DNA from: Proteromonas lacertae
Taxonomy: Eukaryota; Sar; Bigyra; Opalinata; Proteromonadidae
Reading direction: 5' to 3'
Length of the DNA: 64,000 nt
Assembly: GCA_002245135.1 (NCBI GenBank)
Contig: NGBS01001182.1
Span: 1-64,000, forward strand
Both the position numbers and the translations under genes were made by a program. How positions within the stretch are numbered: the first letter of the stretch is position 1; every line of letters begins with the position of its first letter. Shown here in pieces: positions 24,541 through 36,814 of this stretch. The notes under the pieces are model-generated. The model was not told where the DNA came from. It ran no database searches and was given only the letters and a program-made list of their open reading frames with translations.

Positions 24541-26276
24541 ATGCCTTTAGATGAAGTAGATGATGATGATGATGATAAGGCCATCTCAAATGAACATATT
24601 TTAGGTATATTTGTGTGATTTATCGTTTAGGCTCCCAATTAATTGATGCATGTAAAAAAGGTAATTTTGATGAATGTGAAAGATGTCTTGGAGAAGGTGC
24701 AAATCCAAGTTATCCAGATGAAAGAAAATGGGATCCTTTATTATGGGCTTCTTATTATGGTTATGCAAAAGTATTAATATTCCTCAATTATTCTAATATA
24801 GATATGTCAATTATTAATAGCAAAAGGTGCAACAACAGCATATGTTAGTAAAGTCCATGGTCTAAAAGCAGATAAAGGATCCGATCCTTACGTATATTCC
24901 ACAGTAAATCGAATTCCAATAAATTCTCCACTCCATTGGGCTGCATTTAATGGTCATCTTGAAACAGTAAATATTCTATTAAAAGAAGGGTATGAAGTAA
25001 GTGATCGAGATTCATGTGGTAATACTGCACTACATTTAGCAGCAACTAATGGTCACATAGATGTAATTGAATCACTATTAGCAATTGGAATGGATGTTGA
25101 GTTAAAAAATAATCATGGAAATACTCCATTAGATTTAGCAACTGATGAAAGAACAAGGAAATTTTTATTAAATTTAATTCCATCGAGAAAGTTGTCTATC
25201 ATGTGAAAAAGAATTCGATTTTAAGAATTGGAAATATTACTGTAGTTTATGTAAAAGTGGATTTTGTGGAGATTGTACAATTCTAGAAGAAAGAGTAAGT
25301 AAAAAAGATAAAGAGTTATTTATATATAAACGATATTGCAGACAATGTCTTTCAGAATTGAAGTTTAGTGAAGAAGAAGTAAGAAGGACATTAGTGCCAG
25401 AAGGTAGAAACTTAGAGGAGAATGATATACCGATTTTAGAGGAAGTAATTAATAAAGCAATTAATAAAGATGCTGATAATGTATTGGTAGATGAGAGTCA
25501 TAAAGCGTATAATAGTTTGTTGGCTTCAGTTGCATTGGAGAAAGTAATAGATAAAGTTAATCAATCAAGGTATACATAATAGTTTTATAATTCTTTCTCA
25601 TTTTTCTTTTTTTAATATTTATTTTTTATATATTCTGTTTAGACCAGTTACTGCATCACCACTAATCCTTCAATTAGAACGAGAAATAAATAACTGTAAA
25701 GTCGTAGGAATTAGTGAAAATCTAATGAAGAAATCAACCAACTTATTAACAGCCTTACAATATGAAAAGAAACTTTGTGGATCTTTAGAAATTTGTAGTG
25801 CAATAAAATGTGGTACAAATAACGATCAAAGTGATATAAACCGATTAGGAAGTCTATTAAATAGTTCAGCCAGTTATCCAGTTCATGTTGAAACATTCCA
25901 GAAATGTCAAAGTCTTTTCAATCGTCTAACTAGTGAAGTTGAATTAGAGAATGCATTGAAAGAACCAACTGTTCAAGAAGGTGAAACTCCAGAATTACCA
26001 ACAACTTATACATTTGAAGATGGAACAACAGTCGAGTCATTATTAGAAAGCTTGAGAAAGAGACATGAGAGATTAGAAAAGGCTGTGAGTGATGGTGAAA
26101 CGAATAAAGTGAATGAAGAATTATTGGCTAAAAGTCAAGAAAGTTTGAAGAAATTGACTGCTGATTTAGAGACTGAAGAAGCTGCTGAAGCTGAAAGACA
26201 AAGAATTGCTGAAGAGAAGAGATTGAGAGCTTTAAGGAGAAAGAAGAGAGGGAAGAAGAAGTCAAAAACTCAATAA
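24541..26276 (+). CDS. ankyrin-repeat protein with FYVE-like zinc finger and coiled-coil tail
   Basis: The protein starts MPLDEVDDDDDDK. After introns 24605-24630 and 24771-24801 it has ankyrin repeats (QLIDACKKGNFDEC, PLHWAAFNGHLETVNILL, NTALHLAATNGHIDVIESLL). A one-base frame break near 25190 precedes an eight-cysteine FYVE-type finger (CLSC ... YYCSLCKSGFCGDC ... YCRQC). The basic R+HHCR lipid-binding motif of true FYVE domains reads KYYCSLC here, so PI3P binding is doubtful. After a 73-nt intron (25570-25642) comes an alpha-helical region ending in a coiled coil with a strongly basic tail (RRKKRGKKKSKTQ). Ankyrin/FYVE proteins often act in endosomal trafficking; that role is inferred only. 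Confidence 0.75.
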
Positions 26277-26425
26277 TTAATATTAATGAAAATGTTTTAA
26301 TGTTTTATTTTTATTCATTTATTATTATCTTAATTTCTAAAATTTAAACCAAAAAACAACAATATAATTTTGATGTAGATATTTTTATATATGAAATTAT
26401 TTTATATATAATTTAATAATAATAA

Positions 26426-29023
26426 TTACAATTCATCAAATTTTCTATACATATCTTCAATCTCAGCCTTTCTGTGACTTCTTGATCTATGCCATAAGAA
26501 TAATCCAACAACTACAATCACTGCAGCAATCACAATACAAACGATTGTGATTGTAGCAGTAGTTGTATCTGGTTTTGGAGTATCTGTTGGATCAGGAACT
26601 CTATTAAATGGTGTTGGATCTTGTTCAGGAATTGGATAAGGTTTATTCTTTGTTCCCCAAGCATGTAATGTATTTTCATCAGCTTTAATTTCATCAATAA
26701 CAAATTTTGGACCGAGTTCCTTTAGGATAGATATAAACTGTTTGATCTTTAGCTAATTCGACACTCCAATAACCAGCTTTAACATGAACTATTTTTACTG
26801 TTGCTGGTGTATGATCGAATTCACTTGTTAAATCATCCACTCTGATCTTTAATGGTGATCCAAATAATGATGTTATACTTATCCAATTGGTTTTACCTAA
26901 TTGTAAATGACCAGAAACACTAAATCCACCTTCAGCTTGTAATTGATAGAATGTTGTATTTTCTAAAGCTTTTGGTCTTGTTGGGAAAACAGTGAACATA
27001 TCCTTCATCAGATCTTAATAACATATATTGTAAAGCAAAATGCCATTCCAAATGGAGATTCATTCACTGGAGATTCACTTAGCTTCCCAGTAGAATGTAG
27101 CTTGTCCAACTCGATGACATTTCCAAGCTTCTAGTAATGTTTCCCAAGCTTTTTCATCTCTACCAGGTATTAATTGATAAAATACAGAAGCCATTACAAT
27201 ACTAAAACCAATATCAGTTACTCCAAAACTTGTCCAATGATCAATTGTTTTAGTCATTACTTCTGCTAATTCTGGATTTCCTTCGTATGTTTGTGTTTTG
27301 AACGGATATACCATAAAGATATGGCTCCAATGTCGATGTTGGCTTGCTAATTTCGTATCTTTGCCTATCAAATATCCTTCTTTTTCATCTTCATGATATG
27401 GAATTAAATTATCCATTAAGTCTTTACATCTTTCAATCATTTCTTCATCTGCTACTTTTAACATATCAATAATTTTAGTTAAATGACTACAGCTCCATCT
27501 GATTATTGATAAATCCCAATGTTGTATCTTCACAACTTGTAATATTCAGGACTATATGTAGATGGAAAATGATATTTACCATCCTTATCTTTAGTAGCAT
27601 AATGATAATAGAAATTAGTAGCTCTTCTAAGTGTAGGATATAAAACATCTCTTAATAATGTCTCATTATGTGTATATTGATAATGTAACCATAATATTTG
27701 ACAAACCCAATTCAAGTTTCCTGTTATTACCCACCTCTTGCTTTGACTACATCACCTGCTGTTCCCCATGATTGACTATCTAATTTCCAATCCCAACCTA
27801 ATTCAGTACCTAAAGCACCAGAATCACCTCTAAATTTCTCTTCAACACTTTCAGTTATTGCATCTTTATTTTTATCCATAAAGTGTAAAAATGATAAGAA
27901 TTGATCAGCATGATTAGCTCCCCATAAAGGCCAAGCTGCCATTTGAACATTTAAATCCATATGGTAATCACTCCAGTATGACTCAGTATACCAAGGACCT
28001 AATAAATCATAAGCCCAACAGTTATCTTCACTTTGACATCTTGTTGCTGATCCAACTTTATACATTTGAATCCACCAAAAACTTTCAGATTGTTTATGTG
28101 GAATAGAGATGAAAGATTTCTTATAATAATCATGCCACCATTGTTTATGTTCAATATAATGCTCACCTACATCAGTTCGTATATAATCTTGAAGTATTTT
28201 TATACCACCATCTATTGCATTTACATCTCTCTTATTACATTCCATGTTACTTGATTATCAATTGTTACATAATATGTAATATGATGGTCTTTATGATAAG
28301 TGATATTCGTCATAACCATTGAAAAATCACCACCAGCTAACATCACTTTTTCACAGTAATAGAAATATCTTCCACCTCTTATTTCATCTTTACAAACTGC
28401 ATCTGGATTGAATTTATAGTTATTCAACATTCTCTTGGCAAATGGTCTGCTCTTGGATGGTATTCGATTGGAACTATCTTTTCTTCACCTTCACTTTGCA
28501 TATCAATTACAAAGACATGATGTAAAGAATCTGTGAAAATTGTGTACCATATTTTACCTTTTGTGGTGACTAATTCACCTTCGATTTGTGCATCGTATAA
28601 GTTGATTCTGGCATTGCCTGATACTATATCTCCTGCTGGACGGATGTAGAAATAACCAACAGCCAATCTAAAACGATCAACTTCACTATTTAGATTATAA
28701 GATAAGTTGATTAATATTTATACGGATTGCCAGTTAGCTAAATCAGATCCTTTCATTCGATGATCCCACACATCAGCTCTACCAATATCGATTCTCATAA
28801 TACAATTGTCTGAATCATTCAAATATGTCAATATTCCTAGATTACCATTACCCACAAATGGAGCATCATACCACTTTTTATACCATGTTGAATTATCTGA
28901 AGCTTCAAACAACCATATAGGATCAGCCTTTTTCAAAAATCCCCTCCAATCAACTTTAACGTCTAGCTGAGCATTACAGTGTAATGCAAAGGCTAGAACA
29001 ACTAAAATCAAAAGATATTTCAT
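26426..29023 (-). CDS. membrane-anchored GH95-like (alpha/alpha)6 glycosidase, frame-broken
   Basis: The reading begins with a signal peptide (MKYLLILVVLAFALHCNAQ) at 29023, then an N-terminal domain of the DUF5703/GH95-like type (FVGNGNLGILTYL, DIGRADVWDHR). A six-hairpin domain follows (GPWY, YHMDLNVQMAAWPLWGANH, QILWLHYQYTHNETLL). A Pro-rich linker precedes one transmembrane helix (TITIVCIVIAAVIVVVGLFLW) and a short basic tail ending MYRKFDEL at stop 26426. About six one-base frame breaks split the gene (near 27005, 27060, 27530, 27725, 28240, 28430), and an intron lies near 28680-28715. Protein conservation across the breaks argues for sequence errors over decay. A surface or lysosomal glycan hydrolase, possibly fucosidase-like, is plausible. 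Substrate is unknown. Confidence 0.7.
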
Positions 29024-29492
29024 TTGGGTGTTCGAAAAAAGATTTAAGTTGTTTTTGTTATATCTTATTTCATCAACATAATTATTTAGACAATAACCTA
29101 TTTTCTTGCTTATTGAGTTATGCTCATCTATTATGCACATTATTTTGAAATACAAAGATGTGTTACTTAAGAAATGTGTATTAATGAAGAAAAATCAATA
29201 CTAAAAATATATAATCGACCTTTTAATGTTATTATGATATGATTTTACATCCTTTTTAAAAACAATCAAAAATAATTCTTCTTATAAAACAAAAAATACT
29301 ATAGGCAACAAATGCTACACTACTTGAATATAATTGTTTCATATTAATATTCGTTCAATCCATAAAGAATGCTGAGATATAAAGAAATTAAATAAAAGAA
29401 GATACAAGGTGCCAAAAAATAAGCCAAAAAGTATCAAGCCTCAAACGCATTTCATCATCAACCAATCACAACAAAAAGTATCTTATTCATCA
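29024..29492. promoter_or_regulatory. divergent spacer between glycosidase and MRH/EGF genes
   Basis: A 469-bp AT-rich spacer between divergent start codons; both promoters should lie here. A short frame beginning upstream of the MRH gene's Met is probably 5' UTR. No motif assigned. Confidence 0.4.
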
Positions 29493-30482
29493 ATGAAGGC
29501 TGTGGTGTTTTTGTTATTAGTATATTTTAGTGAATTCTATATCTTCATTAGTTCTGCTGCATTTTTGCTAAAACATATAGGAGCTCTTGTATAATCATTA
29601 GTTATATTTCTTAGGTCGTCATGTTTTCAATAAATTGAATGATAGTACATATCCATTATATGCAAGCTATGATTTACAACCACTTCAAATGGAAAACTCC
29701 TAGTATTATATGTAAATCTCTTATTCGTATTATATAGTTACGTTCTTCAAGACAGTCAAACATCAACTAACAGAAATTTATCCTATTTATTTAACTTCTG
29801 TGAAAATATAGAAAACTCACCGTATTCTGGTTGTGGTAAAGATAATATCACAGGTAATTCAACAGACGATTTCCTTTACGTAAAAGCTCCTGCAGTACAA
29901 ATTGATTATGGAGATACTAAATATGGTTGTTATCAATTAGGTGAAAATGTAACAAAGAATAAGTGGACATTAATGGATGCACAAGATCCATCAGTAGGTG
30001 TTATTATTCAATATATTAACGGTAGTGAGAAATTCTGTAAAGGTATTCATCGATCACTAACAATCAAGTTACGATGTGGTAATTATTACTCAGTAGAAGA
30101 TAATGTACCAGTCACTGAATTCGATCAATGTAGTTATTCCTTCGAAATTATAAATATTTTCGCATGTCCGTTAGAATGTGGTGTAGCAGATCGTGATCTA
30201 TGTAGTAAACACGGTGTATGTGCATTTGATTTAACTACAAGAAGGCCAAGATGTTTCTGTAACTCTGAATATTTTGGAGATGATTGCAGATTCAAAGGAA
30301 GTAAAAAGACATTTTTAGATGCAACTAGTTATGTATTGATTGGTGTGATTGTATTTTTATTCGTTTTATTTGTAATAATGACTTTGATTTGGAAGAAAGT
30401 CTCTTCTTTGAGATTAGATAAGACAGTTTATACACAGAATGAAGCTGGTGTTCGTGTACAATCTAAATATGAAAAAATATAA
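29493..30482 (+). CDS. type I receptor-like protein: MRH domain, EGF-like domain, TM helix, YxxPhi tail
   Basis: ATG 29493 gives a hydrophobic signal sequence (MKAVVFLLLVYFSEFYIFI). After introns at about 29589-29613 and 29703-29748, the lumenal part has a mannose-6-phosphate-receptor-homology pattern (FNFCENI ... SGCGKDN ... YGDTKYGCYQLGE ... CKGIHRSLTIKLRCG ... CSYSFEI). Next comes a single EGF-like module (CSKHGVCAF ... CFCNSEYFGDDC), then a transmembrane helix (YVLIGVIVFLFVLFVIMTLIW) and a short tail ending YEKI, a YxxPhi sorting signal at the extreme C-terminus. This architecture suits a sorting receptor cycling between Golgi, endosome and surface. The join after the first intron needs one base of adjustment. 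Whether the Gln, Arg, Glu and Tyr sugar-binding residues are all present needs alignment. Confidence 0.7.
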
Positions 30483-30684
30483 AATGATTAATTCTATATA
30501 AAATTCTTATTTCTTTATTATAATGAATGAATTTTGAATTTTGGTTTAATTCTAAAAAGTTTTGCTTTTAAATTAAACTCTCAAATCTATTGATATTGAA
30601 TATAATCACACCTCAACAATAACAAATACAAAGAAAATAATCATAAATATATTATATAAAAAATAAAAGTCAAAATCACATATT

Positions 30685-33600
30685 TCATTTCACTGTTATA
30701 GGTCCAGAAGCACAATTAGGTATTGGTTGACTATCAATTTCTTTAATTTTCTATATAAATAAAAAAAATTCAATATATATACATTCAAAGTTGCTTTTAA
30801 TCTTCGATTTTCTAATTCAGCTTTGCTTCTCTCCTTTGCTAATTTCTCTCTTTCACTCCACACCTTCTTATAATCTTCTTTCAATTTATTATAAGCACTA
30901 TCCAATTTATCTTTATGTTCATTCAATTCAACTTGTTTTTCCTTCTATTTTAATAATAAATAAATAAATATATATATACATATAATTGTTCTTGTTGTTG
31001 ATTATGTATTATTTTCATATTATTATATTCATTATTTATATGATTTAACATCTTTTCTGTCTTATTCAATTTCTTTGTAGCTTCTTCCAACATCTCTTTC
31101 TTCTTTTTTGTCTCATTTTCTAAGGTTTCAGTAACACCAGTCACTTTCTCTAGTTTATTATGTAACTCGTTATTTTCACATTGTAAGCTAATCATGACTT
31201 TCTTATATTCATCTTCTTTAATTTTTATCATTTCTGAGAGTTGATTACATTGTTTTTCTAATTCATTCTTTTGATCTAATAAATTCTTTTCACTTATTTG
31301 TAATTGAATTAATTTATTGTTATAATTATCTTCTAATTGTCGTTTTGACTCTTTATATTTACGAATTATTAACTCTTTTTCTTTTTCCTGCTCTTCATTT
31401 TCTTGTTTCATTTTTTGTAAAGCTTCTACTGCATTTTCTGCAAGTTTTTGAGCTTCTTTATTCAATCCTTTCAAATTCATTTTATCTGTTTTTGCACGTT
31501 TTAAATCATTTCGAAGTTGGATTATTGCTTTTTCATGATTATTTTGCAGTTCTTTATATTTATCTTCTGTTAGTTTGAGTTGTTCATATAATTTAATTTG
31601 GTCATTTTCTTTTTCATTTAATTTGTTTAATATCATTTGAGCTTGAGTTGTATGTTCGTTTAACTGTATTTCAATATCTTTACAAATAGAAATTAAAGAA
31701 AAAAAATAATAATAATATAAAAAAGATATCTTTTCATTTTTTCATTAAACAATTGAATCCTCTTTATTATAGTTAATATCGGTTCTTGCAATTGCCCTAA
31801 TAATATCTGATCATCATTCGTAAAACCACCATCAGTCTTATTTACACCAATTATAATCACTTTTATCTTATTATATACATCAAATAATGGTAATCCAATT
31901 ATGTTTCTATAATAAGTACTTGATATTGGTATAATAACAGATAATTCGTTAATAAATGGAGTTAAATCATCACATTTACTGATTATTTTGGGTTTTGATG
32001 ATTCTATTATATTATATATAAATCCACGTCCACTACTAATTACTCCTCTTTTAGTGGATATTTCATTATAATTATTATTTTCAATCAATAATAAACAGCA
32101 TTCTTCACAATCCATTACTTTACTCAATTCACGTTCAAATGTTGGATATAAATCAGCCATCGTATGTATTGATAATAATGATGAATAGAATATATTTAAT
32201 CTCTTTAAATAATTGATAGTCTTTTCATCTTTTACTTTGTTCATTTCATATTCTTGATTGATCTTATTGTAGTCTTTATTATTATTGTGACGGATCCTTT
32301 GCATTATTATTGAGATTTCACCTGCACAGAGAGTTAAGATGGTGTTGTCATTCATATTAAATTTTCCCAAAGTATTGTCATTTTCATTTATACTTTCATT
32401 ATTATTATTTATATTGTTATTTGATAGTTTATTTTCACATTTTACAATTCCTATCAAATTACCATTTTCACTCTTGATTGTAGCGCATATTATATTTCTA
32501 CCAGTATCTATGGTTTTATCACATCTTATATCGTTAAATGGGTCATCGAAAATTGTAGTACCACCATGATTTAACATATATTGGAATATACCTCTATTAA
32601 TTGGATGTTTGATGATTTTACCATTTGCAATATCTTCAGTCCATAGGTAAGTACCTTTCTTATCACATATATAGAGAGACGAACTTTCACAATTTAATAA
32701 TTCTTTTAAATCATTGTAAACTATACTCATTAATGTTTCGATCTTATTACTGGATAAAAATCCATCTTGTAGACTGAGTAAAGAGTTAACTGTTTTGATG
32801 GAGGTTTGTTTGAGGATTTCATCATTACTATGTTCATTCACTTCCTTTTGGCAGTTTGTTAATAAGAGATTCTTTATCATTTAAGGTGTTATTTAAGGTG
32901 GTAATTTCTGTATGGGATTCGTTGATGATTTGACACTTTTCAAGACAGGAACCAATATGATTAGCTATTGTTAGATAAACTTCATTATTACCATTGAAAT
33001 ACTCCTTCTCATTATTTCCAAATAATAAAATTCCGTTTATATTGCCTTTATTGTCATGGAGAGGTACTGATAATACAGAATGACATAGTAATGGATTGTA
33101 TAATATATCATATTGTGGATCATATCTTTTATCTTCACATAACTCTGTTATTACAACAAATCTGCCTGTGGAATAAGTTAGGCCTGTCAAACCTTTGTTT
33201 GGCTTGAATCTGATTTTCCTATTTCTGATATATGTTACTAATGATTGTTTATCAGTTGTTAATGAGAATAATGTCATGGAAGACATTCCCAATAGATTAC
33301 TACATTGATTTACTACAACTTCAATGAGATTCTGAATTGAGATTGAATGAGAAGTTATTTCATACACTTTCATAATTCCAGATGTAATATCTTGTTTCAA
33401 GTAAATAAATTAAAGAATTCTAATTATATATATTTAAAAACATAAAAATAGGATATTTTCAGCAATATTCTGCTCACATTCTTGTGTTTTCTTCACCATC
33501 TTGTTATATTTTGAGCATAATGACAATATAGGTGAAATATAACCACAATATTGTTTAAACAACTCTTCATGTTGAGAAGTGATATTGTTACTTCCACATT

Positions 33601-35339
33601 CTAATCCACCAATCATTTTGCCTTTAGATGAGTATATTGGAACACAAAGTAATGATTGAGTTGGTATCTTTTGAATACCATCAATATTCATATTGTATCT
33701 AACATCTTGAAGAACATTTAATACTTATATATAATTAAGGGAAAGAAAAAAATAATATATGATAGAAAATAAGAGTATAAATAGATAAGAGATAATATAT
33801 AGTAATTTATAATAATTTAAAAAGGATATATTTATAACAGTATTATTCAATAAACATTTTCCAATAATTCCATCATTCTTATTAAACTTATAACAATTTC
33901 CTCTAACATAAGTGAATATCTTTTCATTCTTATTATCTAATATCCATATAGTAATCCATTCTAAATCAATAAGTGGAGGTAATTCCTTATGAATCATATT
34001 ACATAGTAAATTATAATCAGTTGTTGATTTGAAGAGTGTTAATAATAACTTGATGGTTAAATCTTTTCGTTTTTGTTCAGTGAATAAATTGATGTGGAAT
34101 GTTTTCGGTGTTTTTAATAACTTCGTCTGTCTTTTGATTTGTGTCATTTATCATGTTATGTAATTCCATAAATCTATAGGAAAATAAAAATAAATAAATG
34201 AGAAATAAAAGAATGATATACTTAAAAGCTCTATTATAAGTCAATAATAATTGTATTTCTTATATCTTCCACAGCATTAATGAATATATTGTTATTAGTC
34301 CATCCCATACATATTATTATATTTATCATATTATTGATATTAATAGGAATGAATATTACTGTATGATATCGATGTACTTCATTAGGTGTTAATTAATATA
34401 TCATTTGTTCGAGATACTTGATCGTATAATTTCTATATAAATAGAGTAATAATATAATAATAATATATACAGATAAATATTCATCGCTGATTATTATATT
34501 CGATTTTGATGATTGGTTGAATATTTGAACATGATCTGTATAAAATATATCCAATAGTAATGTCTGTAAATGTGAATCAATTTCATCCACTGAATTGTAC
34601 TTGTACATTGTATTATTAAAAGTAAAACAACATTTCCAACGACTATATTTTTAATAATTGAATAAAACATACGTTATTTCACTGTGACATTCACTAATTG
34701 TGTTATTCAAATTATTTAACATTTCTCTTTGCTGATCTGCTTCATTCTGAAGTGTTAGTAAACTATTATTGAATTGATTTACCATTTTGTTATGTTGTTG
34801 TAGTTCATTGAATTGTGCCTTTTCTACTGATTGTAATGATGATAAACATCCACTAAATATTTCTACTAGTGTGTCTAAACCTTCTAATTCTGTTGGATCA
34901 ACTCCTTCAATGTAAATACAGCTTGTTAAATCCTATTATAATATTATAATATATAAATACTCCTTCATCAGTAAATACAGGATAGCATGAATGATATAAA
35001 CCATTTCTTTCATCACAACTATTAATTATGAGTAAATGTAATATACATTATTGCTTCATGTGTGTCTCTTAACTCTTCCACATATGAACCTGCTTCGTCA
35101 GACAAATCTATTGAATACTTAACAAAATTAAAAATACCTGGTTGAGGAACTGTTAAGTCAACTATTAGTACTTCTTTAATTGATGGTATTGAAGACACCA
35201 TGGCTTTTAGACGCTTTGCAGCTTCAACTATAAAAAATATAAAAGCATGAATATAAAATTTATAATTAATGTCATTAATCATACGTGTCACACTAAATTC
35301 TTGTTTTGACTCCTTAAAAAACTTTACAGATTCATTCAT
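30685..35339 (-). CDS. multi-GAF-domain coiled-coil protein (frame-broken)
   Basis: The start is ATG 35339 (MNESVKFFKESKQ) and the stop is at 30685-30687. From N to C there are an alpha/beta region (VLIVDLTVPQPG) and at least four GAF-type domains: about 34110-33470 (NDGIIGKCL, TQSLLCVPI), 33400-32900 (KGLTGLTYSTGR, HSVLSVPLHDNKG), 32780-32300 (NRGIFQYMLNHGG) and 32160-31750 (SGRGFIYNIIESSKP). A ~300-residue coiled coil follows (31640-30790), ending ASGPITVK. GAF domains bind cyclic nucleotides or other small ligands. No catalytic domain is visible, so this is probably a ligand-regulated scaffold. Frame breaks lie near 32860 and 34110. Three introns (31678-31729, 33401-33456, 33725-33829) have minor-spliceosome features. 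The product is not assignable to a named gene. Confidence 0.65.
31678..31729 (-). other. candidate U12-type AT-AG intron in the GAF gene (52 nt)
   Basis: Donor ATATCTTTTTT, branch-like TTTCTTTAATT and end GTAAAG. No GT donor is available at this exon end. The frame is off by one base next to an AAAA run; with one A fewer it reads NEKMKDIEIQLNEH. Confidence 0.35.
33401..33456 (-). other. candidate U12-type AT-AC intron in the GAF gene (56 nt)
   Basis: Donor ATATCCTATTTT, branch-like TTCTTTAAT and acceptor ATTTAC. The join is one base out of frame. Removing one A from the AAAA run immediately before the donor restores the frame (NIAE then LKQDITSG), consistent with the homopolymer errors seen elsewhere in the window. 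Confidence 0.5.
33725..33829 (-). other. candidate U12-type intron in the GAF gene (AT...AA ends, 105 nt)
   Basis: The donor is ATATCCTTTTT, a perfect U12 5' splice signal, and TTCCCTTAAT lies near the 3' end as a branch-site candidate. Joining ...NNTVIN to VLNVLQDVR across these limits restores the GAF motif INxxxxxxDxR. The intron would end in AA, a rare U12 terminus; no in-frame GT-AG alternative was found. Confidence 0.55.
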
Positions 35340-36201
35340 TTACAAGAAAACAAGCAAACAGTTTTCAAATTCAAAAAAGCTTGAATTGAATCAAATCTTT
35401 TTTTCAATTTATTTTGACAAAATTATAATGTAGACATATTAATAAGCAGATAATGTTATATTATATGACATGTGATCAGAAAATAATATAATTTTGTGGG
35501 TATAATAAAATGATCATTCTTACATTGAGTGTTAGGTATTGATAATATACATACATATTCCATTACACTCAAAGTGCCATAATTACAAAAATAGGGTATT
35601 ATCATAACAGGATTACAATTATGAAAGTCAATGGTGTCTATTCAGTAGAAACATTTTTAAGTCTATAACTAAATAATTCATAACTAATTTCTTCTGTAGT
35701 TCACCTAAATGAGTTAGATTCTTTCATTATTTTTATTTAACGATTTTATCTATATCAATACAATCTAGCCAATCATTTACATTAATTCAAGTAATATAAA
35801 TCCTTATATAAAACTCTATTAGTAATATTCTTCCCTACTTATTTATAAACCATAAATTTATCTTCATTCACTACTTCTTGATACAATATACTCAATAATG
35901 TATGAATAAAGATCTCTATAGCTTTAGGTAATTCACAAAACAAGAAAAAAGAAAAAAATAAATTGTCGGGACTGCACCGAATGCTGACCCCACCGGTCTA
36001 ATCGATATAAATTAAATAGGAGTTATCTTTTATTATCATCTAATTATTTTAAACCACATTGGCATTTCAAGAGTGATATTAAAATGTATATTTCTGGCTT
36101 ATTATAATGACTTAAATATTCATTTTTTCATCTATCAATATCTGTGCTATTTTTCTATACATTCTATATATATTATGATTTTTATTTTGATCTATTGTTA
36201 G
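35340..36201. other. long intergenic region with a GC-rich island
   Basis: An 862-bp spacer between the divergent GAF and eL34 genes. It is AT-rich with no convincing open frame, except for a sharp ~42-bp GC-rich island at 35964-36005. Confidence 0.45.
35964..36005. ncRNA. GC-rich island, possible structured RNA (unassigned)
   Basis: About 42 bp of roughly 60% GC in a surrounding of about 20% GC. On the minus strand it contains TCGG-TGCAGTC-CCGA, a small stem with a seven-base loop reminiscent of a tRNA T arm, followed by a T-rich tract. No acceptor stem or known ncRNA could be matched. Strand and identity are unknown. Confidence 0.2.
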
Positions 36202-36662
36202 ATGAAGGACACAAGAGTAACTTTACGTCGTCATCATTCTTACAACACCGCTTCAAATAAAATAAGAAAGATTAGAACCCCAGGTATTCATTTATAGTGT
36301 TAATTAAGAATAGGAGGTAGAATTGTCGTACAATACAGACAAAAAGTTGCAGCTGGACCAAAATGTTCATGCGGAACTGCATTAAAAGGAGTATTTCCAT
36401 TTAAAATTATATAATCACTAAATAGATCCCACATTTAAGACCACGTGAATATTCTCAAATTTCACACCCACAAAGAACAGTAAAACGTACCTATGGTGGT
36501 GTATTATGTCACAAATGTGTCACTGATAGAATTTTAAGATCATTCTTAGTTGGTGAACAAAAAGCCGTAACAAAGGTCATTGAAATGAGAAACAGAAAGA
36601 AGAAGTTAGAACAACTCAGCAAGAAGAAGGGAGGAAAATCACAAAAGAAAGCCTGCAGGTAA
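36202..36662 (+). CDS. RPL34: 60S ribosomal protein eL34
   Basis: A structural protein of the large ribosomal subunit. Exons 36202-36283, 36314-36390 and 36426-36662 (introns of 30 and 35 nt) join in frame to 131 residues, close to the usual ~117-120. Diagnostic segments are VTLRRHHSYNTASNK, KIRKIRTPGGRIVVQY, CSCGTALKGIPHLRP and RTYGGVLCHKCV. The frame as given stops after QKKACR. One base out, the sequence continues AGKKAGKK then TAA at about 36681, which looks like the genuine basic tail, so a one-base insertion (GCCTGCAGG) probably truncates the annotated end. Confidence 0.95.
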
Positions 36663-36814
36663 AAAAGCAGGAAAGAAGTAAATAAAATGATAAACTTTTT
36701 TAATCTCTCACTCTTGAACATTATTAGTTGTGTTTAATGTGAATGGGGGAAATGTTTTAGAATAAAAACGTAAACAGCAATAATAAATAACTTATTAATT
36801 TATTCGTACAAGAT

